A DNA stretch of 64,000 nucleotides from Saccharicrinis sp963677655 (GCA_963677655.1 OY782088.1); one strand, 5' to 3'. Positions 51,748 to 60,666 are shown, counted from the first letter of the stretch. The notes: generated from the sequence alone by a model not told the origin. Translations and numbers: made by a program.

Positions 51748-54147
51748 ATGGCTGCAAAAAAACAATCAACACGCAACATAAAAAAGAAACAAAATACTTC
51801 AAAGAATAATAAAAAATACAAAAGATTAATCCTTTTATCTCTAAAAGGGATTGTAGGATTAGTTGGTGTTGCCTTTGTATTTTTACTATTTGTTTATCTT
51901 GGTGTATTTGGTAGATTGCCATCTTATGATGAGTTAAAAAAGATAGATAATGATGTAGCTTCCGAAGTATATACTGAAGATGGTATTTTAATGGGAAAGT
52001 ACTATCATCAAAACCGAATGAGCCTTGAAAATAAAGTTATATCAAAACATGCGGTTAATGCGTTGGTGGCTACAGAAGATAAACGTTTTTTTACTCATAA
52101 AGGTTTTGATATTATAAGTTTGGGGAGGGTTGTATTCCGTACTATTTTATTGAGAGATAAAGCGCAAGGGGGAGGAAGTACAATTAGTCAACAGTTGGCC
52201 AAAAACTTATTTCCTCGTAAAAAGTACGGACCTTTATCCATGCTGGTTAATAAATCACGTGAAATATTTATAGCCTCCCGTTTAGAAAAGGTTTATACCA
52301 AGGATGAAATTTTAAATTTATATCTGAATACAGTTCCTTTCGGTGAGGATGTTTACGGTATTGAAGCTGCCTCTATGCGTTTCTTTAGTAAGCATTCAGC
52401 TCAATTAAAGCCTAATGAAGCCGCAGTTTTGATTGGTATGTTGGCTGCAAATACTGCCTATAATCCAAGAGTTAATCCAGAACGTTCCAAAACAAGAAGG
52501 AATATAGTTTTAACCAGGATGGAAGAGTTTGGATTTTTAACCGAAAAAGAGTTGAAACAATATACAAATTCTGATCTTGAAATTAATTATCACAAAATAG
52601 ACCATAATACTGGTATTGCACCGTATTTCAGAGAAATAGTACGAAAAGAGGTTGAGCAGATACTTGAGGATGAATACGGAGATCATTATGATATCTATCG
52701 TGATGGGTTAAGAATTTATACAACTATTGATCCTACATTGCAGCAGTACGCTGATGAAGCTGTACAAAAACATATGGCTTCGTTACAAAATGAATTTAAA
52801 TACCATTGGTTAAACAGGGATCCCTGGAAAAATCATCCATCGGTTTTTAATAACTCATTACACTCATCCAACAGGTATAAGGTTTTAAAAGCACAGGGAA
52901 AGTCTGAAGATGAGATAATAGCAGAGATGAAGAAGCTGACAAAGATGAATGTCTTTGCTTATCCTGATGAAAAGGAAGTAAACCTATCTCCTATAGATTC
53001 CATAAAACACTATTTAAAAATATTAAATACAGGGTTTATGGTGATGGATCCTCAAAATGGTAAAGTATTAGCTTGGGTTGGGGGTGTGAATCATAAATAT
53101 TTTCAATATGATCATGTAACATCACGTCGTCAGGTAGGATCAACATTTAAGCCTATAGTTTATACTGCAGCTTTGATGGATGGAATGAGTCCTTGTGATT
53201 ATATTTCAAATGAGCGTAGGGTTTATGAAGATTATCAGGATTGGTCTCCTGCAAATGCCGATGGAGATCATACGGGATATTATTCTTTAAAAGGAGGTTT
53301 AACTAATTCTGTGAATACCATTACGGCTGAGATCATGGTTAAAACAGGAGTTGATAAAGTGATGAGTTTGGCAGAGGATATGGGAGTGAAGTCCAAGTTG
53401 CCTGCTGTACCTTCAATTAGTTTGGGAACGGGAACTATTTCTTTAGAAGAAATGCTTACCGTATACTCTTGCTTTGCCAATAATGGAGTTAAAAAGGAAC
53501 CATATGGTATTGTTCGTATTGAAGATAGTATGGGAAAGGTACTTTATCAACGAGAGGTTGATGAGGATGAAGAAAGAGTGTTGGATGAAGAAACTGCTGG
53601 GTTAATGAACTACATGCTGCAAGGTGTGATTGAAAATGGTACAGGAAGAGGTTTAAAGTCCGTTTACAGATTAAGGAGTCAGATCGCAGGTAAGACTGGT
53701 ACAACGCAAGATAATGCTGATGGATGGTTTATTGGTTTTACACCTAGATTACTTGCTGGTGCATGGGTGGGAGCAGAGAGTCCGGTTGTTCATTTCAGAA
53801 CTACAACATTAGGTCAGGGAGCTCATATGGCTCTGCCAATTTATGGGTTATTTATGCAAAAGGTTGAACGGGACCCTAAATACAGGAAATATACCCGCAC
53901 CCCTTTTCCTGCATTAAACACTGACATGACGGCAATGGTTGATTGTGCTGACTTTTCTATCACTGATCCTGATCGTTCATTCTTTGATCTATTCCGTTTT
54001 GGTAAAAGATCACGACCTGATACCACAGGTCTTAAACTATCTCCAGAAGATAGAGCAAGATATGAAGAGCAAGAAAAAGAACAACGCAAAGAGAAAAGTA
54101 AAGGTCTTCTAAATAGAATGAAAGATCTTTTTAGGAGGAAGAACTAG
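51748..54147 (+). CDS. Class A penicillin-binding protein (PBP1A-type)
   Basis: This bifunctional peptidoglycan synthase has 799 residues: a Lys-rich cytoplasmic tail (1-28), a membrane helix (about 29-52) and a GT51 glycosyltransferase domain (about 70-250). The GT51 domain has ATEDKRFFTHKGFD with the catalytic Glu, GGSTISQQLAKNLF, and a second Glu in LNLYLNTVPFGEDVYGIE. The transpeptidase domain has the SxxK serine in STFKP (Ser465), SVN (521-523) and KTGT (649-652). The ~80-residue basic C-terminal tail is unstructured. It is 39 bases after the HD gene. Confidence 0.96.
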   Translation: MAAKKQSTRNIKKKQNTSKNNKKYKRLILLSLKGIVGLVGVAFVFLLFVYLGVFGRLPSYDELKKIDNDVASEVYTEDGILMGKYYHQNRMSLENKVISKHAVNALVATEDKRFFTHKGFDIISLGRVVFRTILLRDKAQGGGSTISQQLAKNLFPRKKYGPLSMLVNKSREIFIASRLEKVYTKDEILNLYLNTVPFGEDVYGIEAASMRFFSKHSAQLKPNEAAVLIGMLAANTAYNPRVNPERSKTRRNIVLTRMEEFGFLTEKELKQYTNSDLEINYHKIDHNTGIAPYFREIVRKEVEQILEDEYGDHYDIYRDGLRIYTTIDPTLQQYADEAVQKHMASLQNEFKYHWLNRDPWKNHPSVFNNSLHSSNRYKVLKAQGKSEDEIIAEMKKLTKMNVFAYPDEKEVNLSPIDSIKHYLKILNTGFMVMDPQNGKVLAWVGGVNHKYFQYDHVTSRRQVGSTFKPIVYTAALMDGMSPCDYISNERRVYEDYQDWSPANADGDHTGYYSLKGGLTNSVNTITAEIMVKTGVDKVMSLAEDMGVKSKLPAVPSISLGTGTISLEEMLTVYSCFANNGVKKEPYGIVRIEDSMGKVLYQREVDEDEERVLDEETAGLMNYMLQGVIENGTGRGLKSVYRLRSQIAGKTGTTQDNADGWFIGFTPRLLAGAWVGAESPVVHFRTTTLGQGAHMALPIYGLFMQKVERDPKYRKYTRTPFPALNTDMTAMVDCADFSITDPDRSFFDLFRFGKRSRPDTTGLKLSPEDRARYEEQEKEQRKEKSKGLLNRMKDLFRRKN

Positions 54148-54184
54148 TTTATGTCTACAATGAAATTTTTTTGCATTAAGAGTA

Positions 54185-54655
54185 TCAGGAAGGCAATTCA
54201 ATTAATTCCTGAATCTCTTTAAAGTGTAATTCTAAATGATCTAAATATCCCTCAATCATATCTTGTAAAGTTATATTTATACCTTCAAAGTTATTCCAGG
54301 TGTTTGTGAGTTTTGATTCATCAACAGAATTGATCACTTGTATCAAGTGAAGGTTATAAAACTTCCATAGATTGATTGTGATATTCCAATCTGCATACTG
54401 ATAATCCTGCAAAGCAATCCATAAATCATTGTCTTGTTGATAATCAGGAAAGTCAAGGTTCTTGTTGTATTGCAAACGAATCATGCGCTGATGATTGTTG
54501 GCTGCAGAATCAATTAAATGTCCGAGAATCTGTTTTGTGCTTCGGGCTTGTTTGTTATATCTGTTTGATATAATATCATCTGATAAAGAATGTAATTTAT
54601 TTTCCCAGGAATTAATATATTCAAGTATTCCGTTTGTTATGTTTGAAAAATCCAT
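54185..54655 (-). CDS. DinB-fold metal-binding protein
   Basis: The 156-residue four-helix protein fits the DinB/YfiT-like superfamily. It has a probable metal triad of His46 (GHLIDSAANNHQR), His140 and His144 (YLDHLELHFKEI). Family members include thiol transferases that use bacillithiol, mycothiol or glutathione, but many are uncharacterised. It lies nine bases after the small membrane protein gene on the same strand and is convergent with the penicillin-binding protein. Confidence 0.85.
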   Translation of the reverse strand: MDFSNITNGILEYINSWENKLHSLSDDIISNRYNKQARSTKQILGHLIDSAANNHQRMIRLQYNKNLDFPDYQQDNDLWIALQDYQYADWNITINLWKFYNLHLIQVINSVDESKLTNTWNNFEGINITLQDMIEGYLDHLELHFKEIQELIELPS

Positions 54656-54664
54656 AAGTGATAT

Positions 54665-54967
54665 TTATATAATGGTTAAAAATATATAGAAACCTGCTGA
54701 TATAGTTAGAATTAAAAATATAATTAAAGCTATTGTTTTAATCAGTTGTTTTTTCTGCTCTTGAATAATAGTTTCTCTTATGGTAGTTAGTAGTTTTCTG
54801 GACTCTTGTTCAGATAGTTTGTTCTTGTCATGAAAAGAAATATGGTGATCAGCATGCTTTTCATATGCAGCTTTTATCTTACGATACTTGTTTAAATTTT
54901 GTTCTTTAAGTGCCCGGTTGTTTTTAATTCGAGCGATCATATCTAAAACATGTCCTGCAGAACTCAT
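54665..54967 (-). CDS. Small protein with C-terminal membrane anchor
   Basis: I do not recognise a family. The 100 residues begin with a charged helical region (about 1-72) rich in Lys/Glu/Arg, including SFHDKNKLSEQESRKLL. They end in a single hydrophobic helix (about residues 76-99, TIALIIFLILTISAGFYIFL), so the protein is probably tail-anchored with its bulk in the cytoplasm. It is probably cotranscribed with the DinB-like gene. Confidence 0.65.
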   Translation of the reverse strand: MSSAGHVLDMIARIKNNRALKEQNLNKYRKIKAAYEKHADHHISFHDKNKLSEQESRKLLTTIRETIIQEQKKQLIKTIALIIFLILTISAGFYIFLTII

Positions 54968-55069
54968 ATTAGAAAGGATTTTGGGTTATGTTTAATGTTA
55001 TGGTTAAAAGTAATTAAAAGAAAGATATTTAGAAGCTTTTAAAGAAAAAAGATTCGTTGATAAAGAGGT

Positions 55070-55118
55070 CTTCCCTTTAGCACAAAGGCTAAAGGGAAGT
55101 TTCACACAAAAAGTGTGA
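55070..55118. repeat. Two adjacent hairpins in the 54968-55242 gap
   Basis: CTTCCCTTTAGC (55070-55081) and GCTAAAGGGAAG (55088-55099) form a perfect 12-bp stem with a 6-base loop. Two bases later TCACAC (55102-55107) and GTGTGA (55113-55118) form a 6-bp stem with an A5 loop. No T-tract follows, so this is not an ordinary terminator. It may be the relic of a mobile element end or a structured RNA. The rest of the 275-base gap shows nothing. Confidence 0.65.
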
Positions 55119-55242
55119 GGATGGGGGGATCAAATTATTTTAAGAGAATAGCTTTTAAAGTATAATCAAGCCTGATTGGGAGTGTGTTAACCGGTAATAG
55201 ATTATATGAAATAACGATCTCTAATATGTTTAAATGGAAATA

Positions 55243-56637
55243 TTACTTTCCGGATTGTACCATTGCTTCTACATCCTCAGGGTTAATAGGAATACGTTCT
55301 CCTAAAACTCTGCTTCCTGTTTCGGTTATTAAAACATCATCTTCAAGTCTTACTCCTCCGAAACCTTTATATGTTTCAACAATATCATAATTGATAAAAT
55401 CTGTGAATTTATTTTCTGATCTAAATTTGTCAATTAAATCAGGTATAAAGTACATTCCCGGTTCATTAGTAACCACAAAATTTGGTTGTAGTCTTCTTCC
55501 TAAACGTAAAGCTGTCAAGCCGAATTGTGTACTAGGTTGAATTTCGTCATCATATCCAACCAGTCTTTGGTCATAATCTTCCATATCGTGAACATCAAGT
55601 CCAATCATATGTCCTAATCCATGAGGCATAAATAAAGCATGAGCCCCTTGAGCAACGGCTTCATCAATATCTCCTTTCATTAAACCTAAAGATTTTAATC
55701 CTGCAGTCATTGTTTTTGCAGCAATTAAATGAACCTCTTTATAGGTAATACCTGGTTTTGTTGCTGCTAATGCAGCGTTGTTTGTGTCTACAACAATTTG
55801 ATAAATATCTTTTTGTTTGTTTGTGAATTTTCCACCAACCGGAGATGTTCGGGTGTGATCTGTAGCGTAATGTAATGGAGATTCGCTACCTGCATCTACC
55901 AATAATAAATCTCCTGTTTTTAAGGTGTTTGGATGTACATGATTATGTAGAGTTTCTCCTCTTACAGAACAGATGATAGGAAAGGAAATCGGTCCTCCTC
56001 CTGACATAGAAACACCCTCAAGTATTCCAGTAATTTGTTGTTCTGTTGTTCCTGGATGAGCCATCTTCATTGCTGTAGTATGCATTTGGTAAGCTACAGC
56101 CATATGACGTTCCATTTCTTCAATTTCGCAAGGCTCTTTTATAGAACGAAGGCTTACACAGGCTTTAATGAATTCAATTGAATGCATTTCTTTTATCTTA
56201 AGTGGATTTACATCCAATAGATCGCCTAATGTTAGTGTGTTTTCTCCACGGTAAGGAGGAGTAAAATGTATAGGTCTTCCTTGTGTTTGAGCTCTACTTA
56301 TATATTCTTTTAGCTTTGATAATGGATGTGTTTGTGTAACGCCTGCTTTTAGCGCATTATCTTTAAGTTTTGCCTGAGGGCCCATCCAGATGATATCATC
56401 AATATCAAAATCATTTCCGAATAAAATTTCTTCCCCGCTTTCAAAATCAATAATAGCAGCTAATCCTTGATAATCTAATCCAAAAAAGTAAAGGAAAGTA
56501 CTGTCTTGCCTAAAATGGTATGTGTTATCAGGGTAGTTCATGCTTGCATCAATGTTGCCTAATATTAATGCAATTCCTTTGGCCATTTTCTGTTTTAACC
56601 TATCTCTTCGGTTAATATATACATCCTTATCAAACAT
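55243..56637 (-). CDS. pepP: Xaa-Pro aminopeptidase (aminopeptidase P family)
   Basis: This M24B metallopeptidase removes N-terminal residues before proline. The 464-residue protein has an N-terminal creatinase-like domain (about 1-150, including DSTFLYFFGLDYQGLAAIID). The pita-bread catalytic domain follows, with metal ligands in LLVDAGSESPLHYATDHTRT, FMPHGLGHMIGLDVHDMED, VVTNEPGMYFIPDL and VRLEDDVLIT. No signal peptide is present, so it is cytoplasmic. It appears monocistronic. Confidence 0.93.
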   Translation of the reverse strand: MFDKDVYINRRDRLKQKMAKGIALILGNIDASMNYPDNTYHFRQDSTFLYFFGLDYQGLAAIIDFESGEEILFGNDFDIDDIIWMGPQAKLKDNALKAGVTQTHPLSKLKEYISRAQTQGRPIHFTPPYRGENTLTLGDLLDVNPLKIKEMHSIEFIKACVSLRSIKEPCEIEEMERHMAVAYQMHTTAMKMAHPGTTEQQITGILEGVSMSGGGPISFPIICSVRGETLHNHVHPNTLKTGDLLLVDAGSESPLHYATDHTRTSPVGGKFTNKQKDIYQIVVDTNNAALAATKPGITYKEVHLIAAKTMTAGLKSLGLMKGDIDEAVAQGAHALFMPHGLGHMIGLDVHDMEDYDQRLVGYDDEIQPSTQFGLTALRLGRRLQPNFVVTNEPGMYFIPDLIDKFRSENKFTDFINYDIVETYKGFGGVRLEDDVLITETGSRVLGERIPINPEDVEAMVQSGK

Positions 56638-56742
56638 AGTATTGATTTTTACGGCAATTTAGTGAAAGAGGGTGGTGTAAAATATGTTATAGGTCAGTAA
56701 ATGGGTTACTTTATGATTTTTTGTAGAATGTTAAATTTCTTT

Positions 56743-57429
56743 TTATCCATGTTCAGAAAGTTGTACCAACTTTTTATATTCCACAATTTCAATTGCCTTA
56801 CCAAATATTTTTATGATGCCATCTTTTCTGAATTCAGTCAAGGCTCGAATTACATTTTCTGTAGTCATTCCAATATATTCTGCAATTTCTTTTCTACTTA
56901 CAGGAAGTTCAAAATAATCGTTATCGTAAATGTCATCTCTAAAATGTAATAAAACATATGCTATCCTTCCTCGTAGATTTCGCTTTCTTATTTGAAGAGA
57001 TTCTTTAATAACAGCATCGCTTACGTTACTCATTTTTTCGAGTATGCTCATGGCAAATTGGCCGTTGCTTAGTATTATTTTTTTTACATCGTTAATTGAT
57101 AAGTTACAGGTTGTAGATTCTTCAATGGCCATGACTGAATAGCTATAGTTGGTTTGAGAAAATACACTGAGTAAACTGACAAAATCAAATGGTTTTGCAA
57201 AAGAAAGTATCTGTTCTTTATCATCTGAATTTGTTATAAACAGCTTTACCAGACCACTTTTTAAATAGATAAATTCACTAATCTGTTTTCCTTGTTCAAT
57301 AATAAAATCGCCCTTGTTGTAGTTTTTTTCAATACGACTTCCGCAGAGACTCATAATTTCATTTGAAGATACATTTTGAAAAAATAGCTCTTTAAGCTCG
57401 CATTTGTCACATCTACATTCCTGGTTCAT
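56743..57429 (-). CDS. Crp/Fnr family regulator with N-terminal cysteines
   Basis: The 228-residue protein has a cyclic-nucleotide-binding-like sensory domain (about 25-145, including YNKGDFIIEQGKQISEFIYL). A winged HTH domain follows (about 150-220, with VSRKEIAEYIGMTTENVIRAL). Cys5, Cys7, Cys10 and Cys29 near the N-terminus could ligate an iron-sulfur cluster, as in FNR, giving oxygen or redox sensing; the fourth FNR ligand is not obvious. It is divergent from the sulfur operon, and an FNR-type palindrome lies 36 bases from its start. It is the likely regulator of that operon and of itself (inference). Confidence 0.9.
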   Translation of the reverse strand: MNQECRCDKCELKELFFQNVSSNEIMSLCGSRIEKNYNKGDFIIEQGKQISEFIYLKSGLVKLFITNSDDKEQILSFAKPFDFVSLLSVFSQTNYSYSVMAIEESTTCNLSINDVKKIILSNGQFAMSILEKMSNVSDAVIKESLQIRKRNLRGRIAYVLLHFRDDIYDNDYFELPVSRKEIAEYIGMTTENVIRALTEFRKDGIIKIFGKAIEIVEYKKLVQLSEHG

Positions 57430-57464
57430 AATGTACGATTTATGATCTTATTTATAACGACCAA

Positions 57465-57478
57465 TTGATATATATCAT
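57465..57478. promoter_or_regulatory. FNR-type box between the regulator and the sulfur operon
   Basis: TTGATATATATCAT matches the FNR/Crp-family consensus TTGAT-N4-ATCAA at 9 of 10 fixed positions. It lies 36 bases upstream of the regulator start and about 275 bases before the SQR-like gene. The 324-base gap holds no clear TAnnTTTG promoter facing rightward, apart from a near match TAACTTTC around 57526. Confidence 0.65.
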
Positions 57479-57548
57479 AAACTGATATTTATTACCAGCC
57501 AATGCATTATACAATTGGGATGTGTGTATTAACTTTCATGTAACATAA

Positions 57549-57574
57549 CAAAATACACAAAATATTACAAAATA
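57549..57574. repeat. Three iterated CAAAATA words
   Basis: CAAAATA occurs at 57549-57555, 57558-57564 and 57568-57574, spaced 9 and 10 bases, close to one helical turn. The opposite strand reads TATTTTG three times, near the -7 promoter consensus. This could be an operator for a cooperatively binding regulator, or simply AT-rich slippage. Confidence 0.4.
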
Positions 57575-57753
57575 GGAAAGAGATATAAAATCGAATTTAA
57601 TAAACTGATTTTATAGGAAAACTAAAAGATGTCAAAGTATCTAATTGTATAAAATTTTATAAATGAAACGAGCCATAAAAAACCTTATTAAGGTAAGATG
57701 TATGTTATTGGTGAGTTCCATCGAATATAGTTAAAACTATAAATTATAACGAG

Positions 57754-58992
57754 ATGAAAAAGATTGTGATACTAGGAGGTGGAACAGCTGGAACCATGAT
57801 GGCAAATAAGTTAAGAGCTGCTCTGGAAAGAGAAGAGTGGGATATTACGATTGTAGATCAATTTCGTACGCACTATTATCAGCCCGGATTTTTATTTATT
57901 CCTTTTGGAATTTATCATGAAAGGGATGTGAAAAAACCTAAGAGTAGTTTCTTTCCTGTAGGTGTGAATGTTATGTATACAGGGATTGACAGAATTGATG
58001 CTGACAATAAAAAGGTATTGTTGCATGAAGGAAAAGTGCTGTTCTATGACTTTTTAATTATAGCAACAGGTACTAAGACTTGTCCAGAAGAAACTGCAGG
58101 ATTAAAAGAACAACTTTGGTATAAGGATATATTCGATTTCTATACCATAGAAGGAGCATTGGCTTTGCAAAAGCATTTTAAAAGCTGGCAGGGAGGTAAG
58201 TTGGTTATGGCCATAACCGAGATTCCATATAAATGTCCTGTTGCACCTTTAGAGTTTGTTTTTCTGGCCGAAGAGTTCTTTACTAAGAAAGGTATTAGAG
58301 ATAAAGTGGATATTACAATAGTAACTCCTATGGCTGGTGTGTTCACCAAACCTATAGCCACAAAGATGCTTTCTGAGTTGCTGGTTGAAAAGAATATTAA
58401 TGTTGTAGCTGACTTTTATATTGAAAGGGTGGATAATGAAAAGAAAGCTTTGATTTCGTATGATGAGCGTGAAGTGCCTTTTGATACATTAACAATCGTA
58501 CCTGTTAATATGGGCGATAAAATGATTGAAAGAAGTGGACTTGGTGATGATTTGAACTTTGTGTTTACTAATAAACAGACACTGCAACAACGCGATCATG
58601 AAGAAATTTTTGTTATTGGAGATGCCGCTAATCTGCCTACTTCAAAAGCTGGTTCTGTAGCTCATTTTGCTTCTGAAATATTGTTTGATAATTTAATGAA
58701 TGCCATTGAAGGTCGAGCGCTAACTGCAAAGTTTGATGGTCATGCAAACTGCTATATTGAAACAGGTTATGGTAAAGGTGCATTGATTGATTTTAATTAT
58801 GAAACAGAACCACTTCCTGGAACATTCCCTTTGCCAGGAATCGGACCGTTCGGATTATTGAAGAATACCAAGATTAATCACTATGGTAAAATTATGTTTC
58901 GATGGATTTACTGGCATTTGTTGCTTAAAGGTAAAGAGCTTCCTGTAGAGGCAGAGATGACTATGGCTGGAAAAAAAAGAGTTTCTTTTTAA
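57754..58992 (+). CDS. SQR-like FAD-dependent sulfide:quinone oxidoreductase family protein
   Basis: The 412-residue flavoprotein has the FAD motif VILGGGTAGTMMANKL, the second dinucleotide/ATG motif IIATGTKT, and the C-terminal FAD aspartate in IFVIGDAANLPTSKAG. Three cysteines sit where sulfide:quinone oxidoreductases place theirs: Cys110 (TKTCPEE), Cys161 (IPYKCPVAPLEF) and Cys333 (HANCYIETG). Sulfide oxidation to a polysulfide, with electrons to menaquinone, is therefore plausible. The C-terminal region (WIYWHLLLKGKELP) is amphipathic and could touch the membrane. It heads a four-gene operon with sulfur-carrier proteins. Confidence 0.88.
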   Translation: MKKIVILGGGTAGTMMANKLRAALEREEWDITIVDQFRTHYYQPGFLFIPFGIYHERDVKKPKSSFFPVGVNVMYTGIDRIDADNKKVLLHEGKVLFYDFLIIATGTKTCPEETAGLKEQLWYKDIFDFYTIEGALALQKHFKSWQGGKLVMAITEIPYKCPVAPLEFVFLAEEFFTKKGIRDKVDITIVTPMAGVFTKPIATKMLSELLVEKNINVVADFYIERVDNEKKALISYDEREVPFDTLTIVPVNMGDKMIERSGLGDDLNFVFTNKQTLQQRDHEEIFVIGDAANLPTSKAGSVAHFASEILFDNLMNAIEGRALTAKFDGHANCYIETGYGKGALIDFNYETEPLPGTFPLPGIGPFGLLKNTKINHYGKIMFRWIYWHLLLKGKELPVEAEMTMAGKKRVSF

Positions 58993-59004
58993 TAAATCTG
59001 AGTA

Positions 59005-59682
59005 ATGGACAATCAAAATATACAAAAGCAAATTAATGAGCTAAATCTTAAGATGGATTTGGTTTTGAAGTCTTTGGATCAGCAGAATAGAAAAGCAGAG
59101 AGTATAGAGGATTTATTCGCTGATTTACAGATTATAGGTAAGGATATGTATGATACTGCTGTGATTGAGTTGGAAAATCAACAGGTTGAGTTAGATGTAG
59201 ATCAGTTGAAATATCTTGGGTTAAAACTCTTGAATAATATTAATGATATCACTGTGATGTTGTCTGTTTTTGAAAGTACAGTTGATTTTGCAAGAGATGC
59301 CGGACCTTTGGTGCGTGAGTCAATTATTGATATGACAAAGAAACTTCATGAGTTTGAAAAGAAGGGATACTTTGAGTTTTTCACAGAACTTGGAAAAGTA
59401 ATAGATAATCTGGTAAGTCATTTTACAAAGGAAGATGTGGCATCCTTAGCAGATAATATTGTGATTATCGTGGATACGATAAGTAAGATGACACAACCAG
59501 AAATGATGTTGTCTATACAAAAAGCATTAGACGTTTATAATAGTATTGATAAAGAAACTGTACCTGAATATTCTCTTTTCAAATTAGTTAAGGAGTTTAA
59601 TCGACCTGAAATGAAAAAGGCTATGGGCTTGGCTGTCACATTTATGAAAAGTATATCAAATGATACTAGAATAAAAGCATGA
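59005..59682 (+). CDS. DUF1641 family protein
   Basis: The 225-residue, largely helical protein opens with a coiled-coil-like segment (about 5-45) and ends with the family's characteristic PE(M)KKA(M/L)G motif, here VKEFNRPEMKKAMGLAVTF. DUF1641 proteins are commonly encoded next to SQR-like flavoproteins in bacteria and archaea, but their function is unproven. It starts 12 bases after the SQR-like gene. A role as membrane adaptor or electron-transfer scaffold is a guess. There are no cysteines, so it is not itself a sulfur carrier. Confidence 0.85.
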   Translation: MDNQNIQKQINELNLKMDLVLKSLDQQNRKAESIEDLFADLQIIGKDMYDTAVIELENQQVELDVDQLKYLGLKLLNNINDITVMLSVFESTVDFARDAGPLVRESIIDMTKKLHEFEKKGYFEFFTELGKVIDNLVSHFTKEDVASLADNIVIIVDTISKMTQPEMMLSIQKALDVYNSIDKETVPEYSLFKLVKEFNRPEMKKAMGLAVTFMKSISNDTRIKA

Positions 59683-59720
59683 GTTAGTTTGTAATCATTT
59701 ATAAATAAAACGCAAAAGTT

Positions 59721-60032
59721 ATGGGACAAAAGGTAATTGCTAATAAAACTGTTGATGTAAATGAAGAAGGTTACATGACAGATCCTTCACAATGGGATAA
59801 AGAAATTGCTGCTGCTATTGCACAGGAAATTGGTATTGAGCTAACAGATAAACATTTTGAAGTGATAGAGTATCTGCGTACAAAGTTTAAAGAAGGGGAA
59901 GTGTTGACCATACGTAAAGTAGGTAAGTCTGGAATTGTTGATATCAAAGGATTATACAAGTTATTCCCTGGTGGACCGCTTAAGTTCTCATCTAAAATTG
60001 CAGGTATTCCAAAACCAGCTAGTTGTGTATAA
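59721..60032 (+). CDS. Single-cysteine DsrC/TusE family sulfur carrier
   Basis: The 103-residue protein carries the family hallmarks: DEEGYM-like NEEGYMTDPSQW, a central helix ELTDKHFEVIEYLR, and the C-terminal arm KIAGIPKPASCV with the penultimate Cys102 that carries sulfur. In dissimilatory DsrC a second Cys lies about 11 residues earlier; here that position is Ser91. It therefore resembles TusE, which relays a persulfide and cannot form the DsrC trisulfide loop. TusBCD are not nearby, and the neighbours are an SQR-like protein and DsrE2. It is therefore likely to take sulfur from the SQR side rather than serve tRNA thiolation alone. Confidence 0.92.
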   Translation: MGQKVIANKTVDVNEEGYMTDPSQWDKEIAAAIAQEIGIELTDKHFEVIEYLRTKFKEGEVLTIRKVGKSGIVDIKGLYKLFPGGPLKFSSKIAGIPKPASCV

Positions 60033-60058
60033 AAGAACTAACGTAAAAATCTCAGAAG

Positions 60059-60559
60059 ATGGTAAAAGAAGACAAACCTTTAAAGAAAGTATGCATCATA
60101 TGTGCTAAAGGTGCAATAGAGGATGTATATGCAACGTTAGTTTTGGCTAATGGAGCGGTGATGGAAGGAATTGAAGCAAAATTGTTTTTTACTTTTTTTG
60201 GCTTAGATGCTATTACTAAAAAATATATGAATAAGCTCCATACTTCAACTGTTGGAAACCCCGCAATGCGGATGCCTGGAGGATTGCCATTTCCTACATT
60301 GCTAGGGGCAATACCCGGAGTTGAAAGTGGAGTGTCATCAATGATGAGGAAACAAATGGATGAATTGGATATTCCTCCTGTGGATGAATTTTTAGAGATG
60401 ATTACAGCTGGTGGAGGTGAGATTTATGCCTGTAAATTGGCGATGGATATGTTTAAGCTTACCAAAGATGATTTATATGAAGATGTAAGTGCAGTGCTTA
60501 CTGTTGGAGAGTTTTATGCAATGTGTGGAGGTGAAAATACACAGATAATATTTACATAG
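60059..60559 (+). CDS. DsrE2-like sulfurtransferase family protein
   Basis: The 166-residue protein matches the DsrE/DsrF/DsrH-like (DsrE2) group. It has VCIICAKGAIEDVYATLVL (Cys12 and Cys15), an internal Met/Gly/Pro-rich membrane-associating segment around GNPAMRMPGGLPFPTLLGAI, and the conserved GGEIYACKLAMDMF with Cys125, the expected persulfide site. A fourth Cys is at 156. In sulfur oxidisers DsrE2 is encoded with TusA and rhodanese and transfers sulfane sulfur; here it is paired with a DsrC/TusE protein. It is the last gene of the operon, before a bidirectional terminator. Confidence 0.9.
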   Translation: MVKEDKPLKKVCIICAKGAIEDVYATLVLANGAVMEGIEAKLFFTFFGLDAITKKYMNKLHTSTVGNPAMRMPGGLPFPTLLGAIPGVESGVSSMMRKQMDELDIPPVDEFLEMITAGGGEIYACKLAMDMFKLTKDDLYEDVSAVLTVGEFYAMCGGENTQIIFT

Positions 60560-60666
60560 TATGGGATATAGCTGAAAAGAGTAGTTGAATTAATAAAATA
60601 GATGGTGTATATTTATCTAAGAGTATATGATATTGTCTATTGATATAGATTGTAGGATGGGGTGAT

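Noticed and set aside
57663..57734. 23-codon frame before the SQR-like gene
   Set aside because: It has no ribosome-binding or family support and lies in an AT-rich control region; probably chance.
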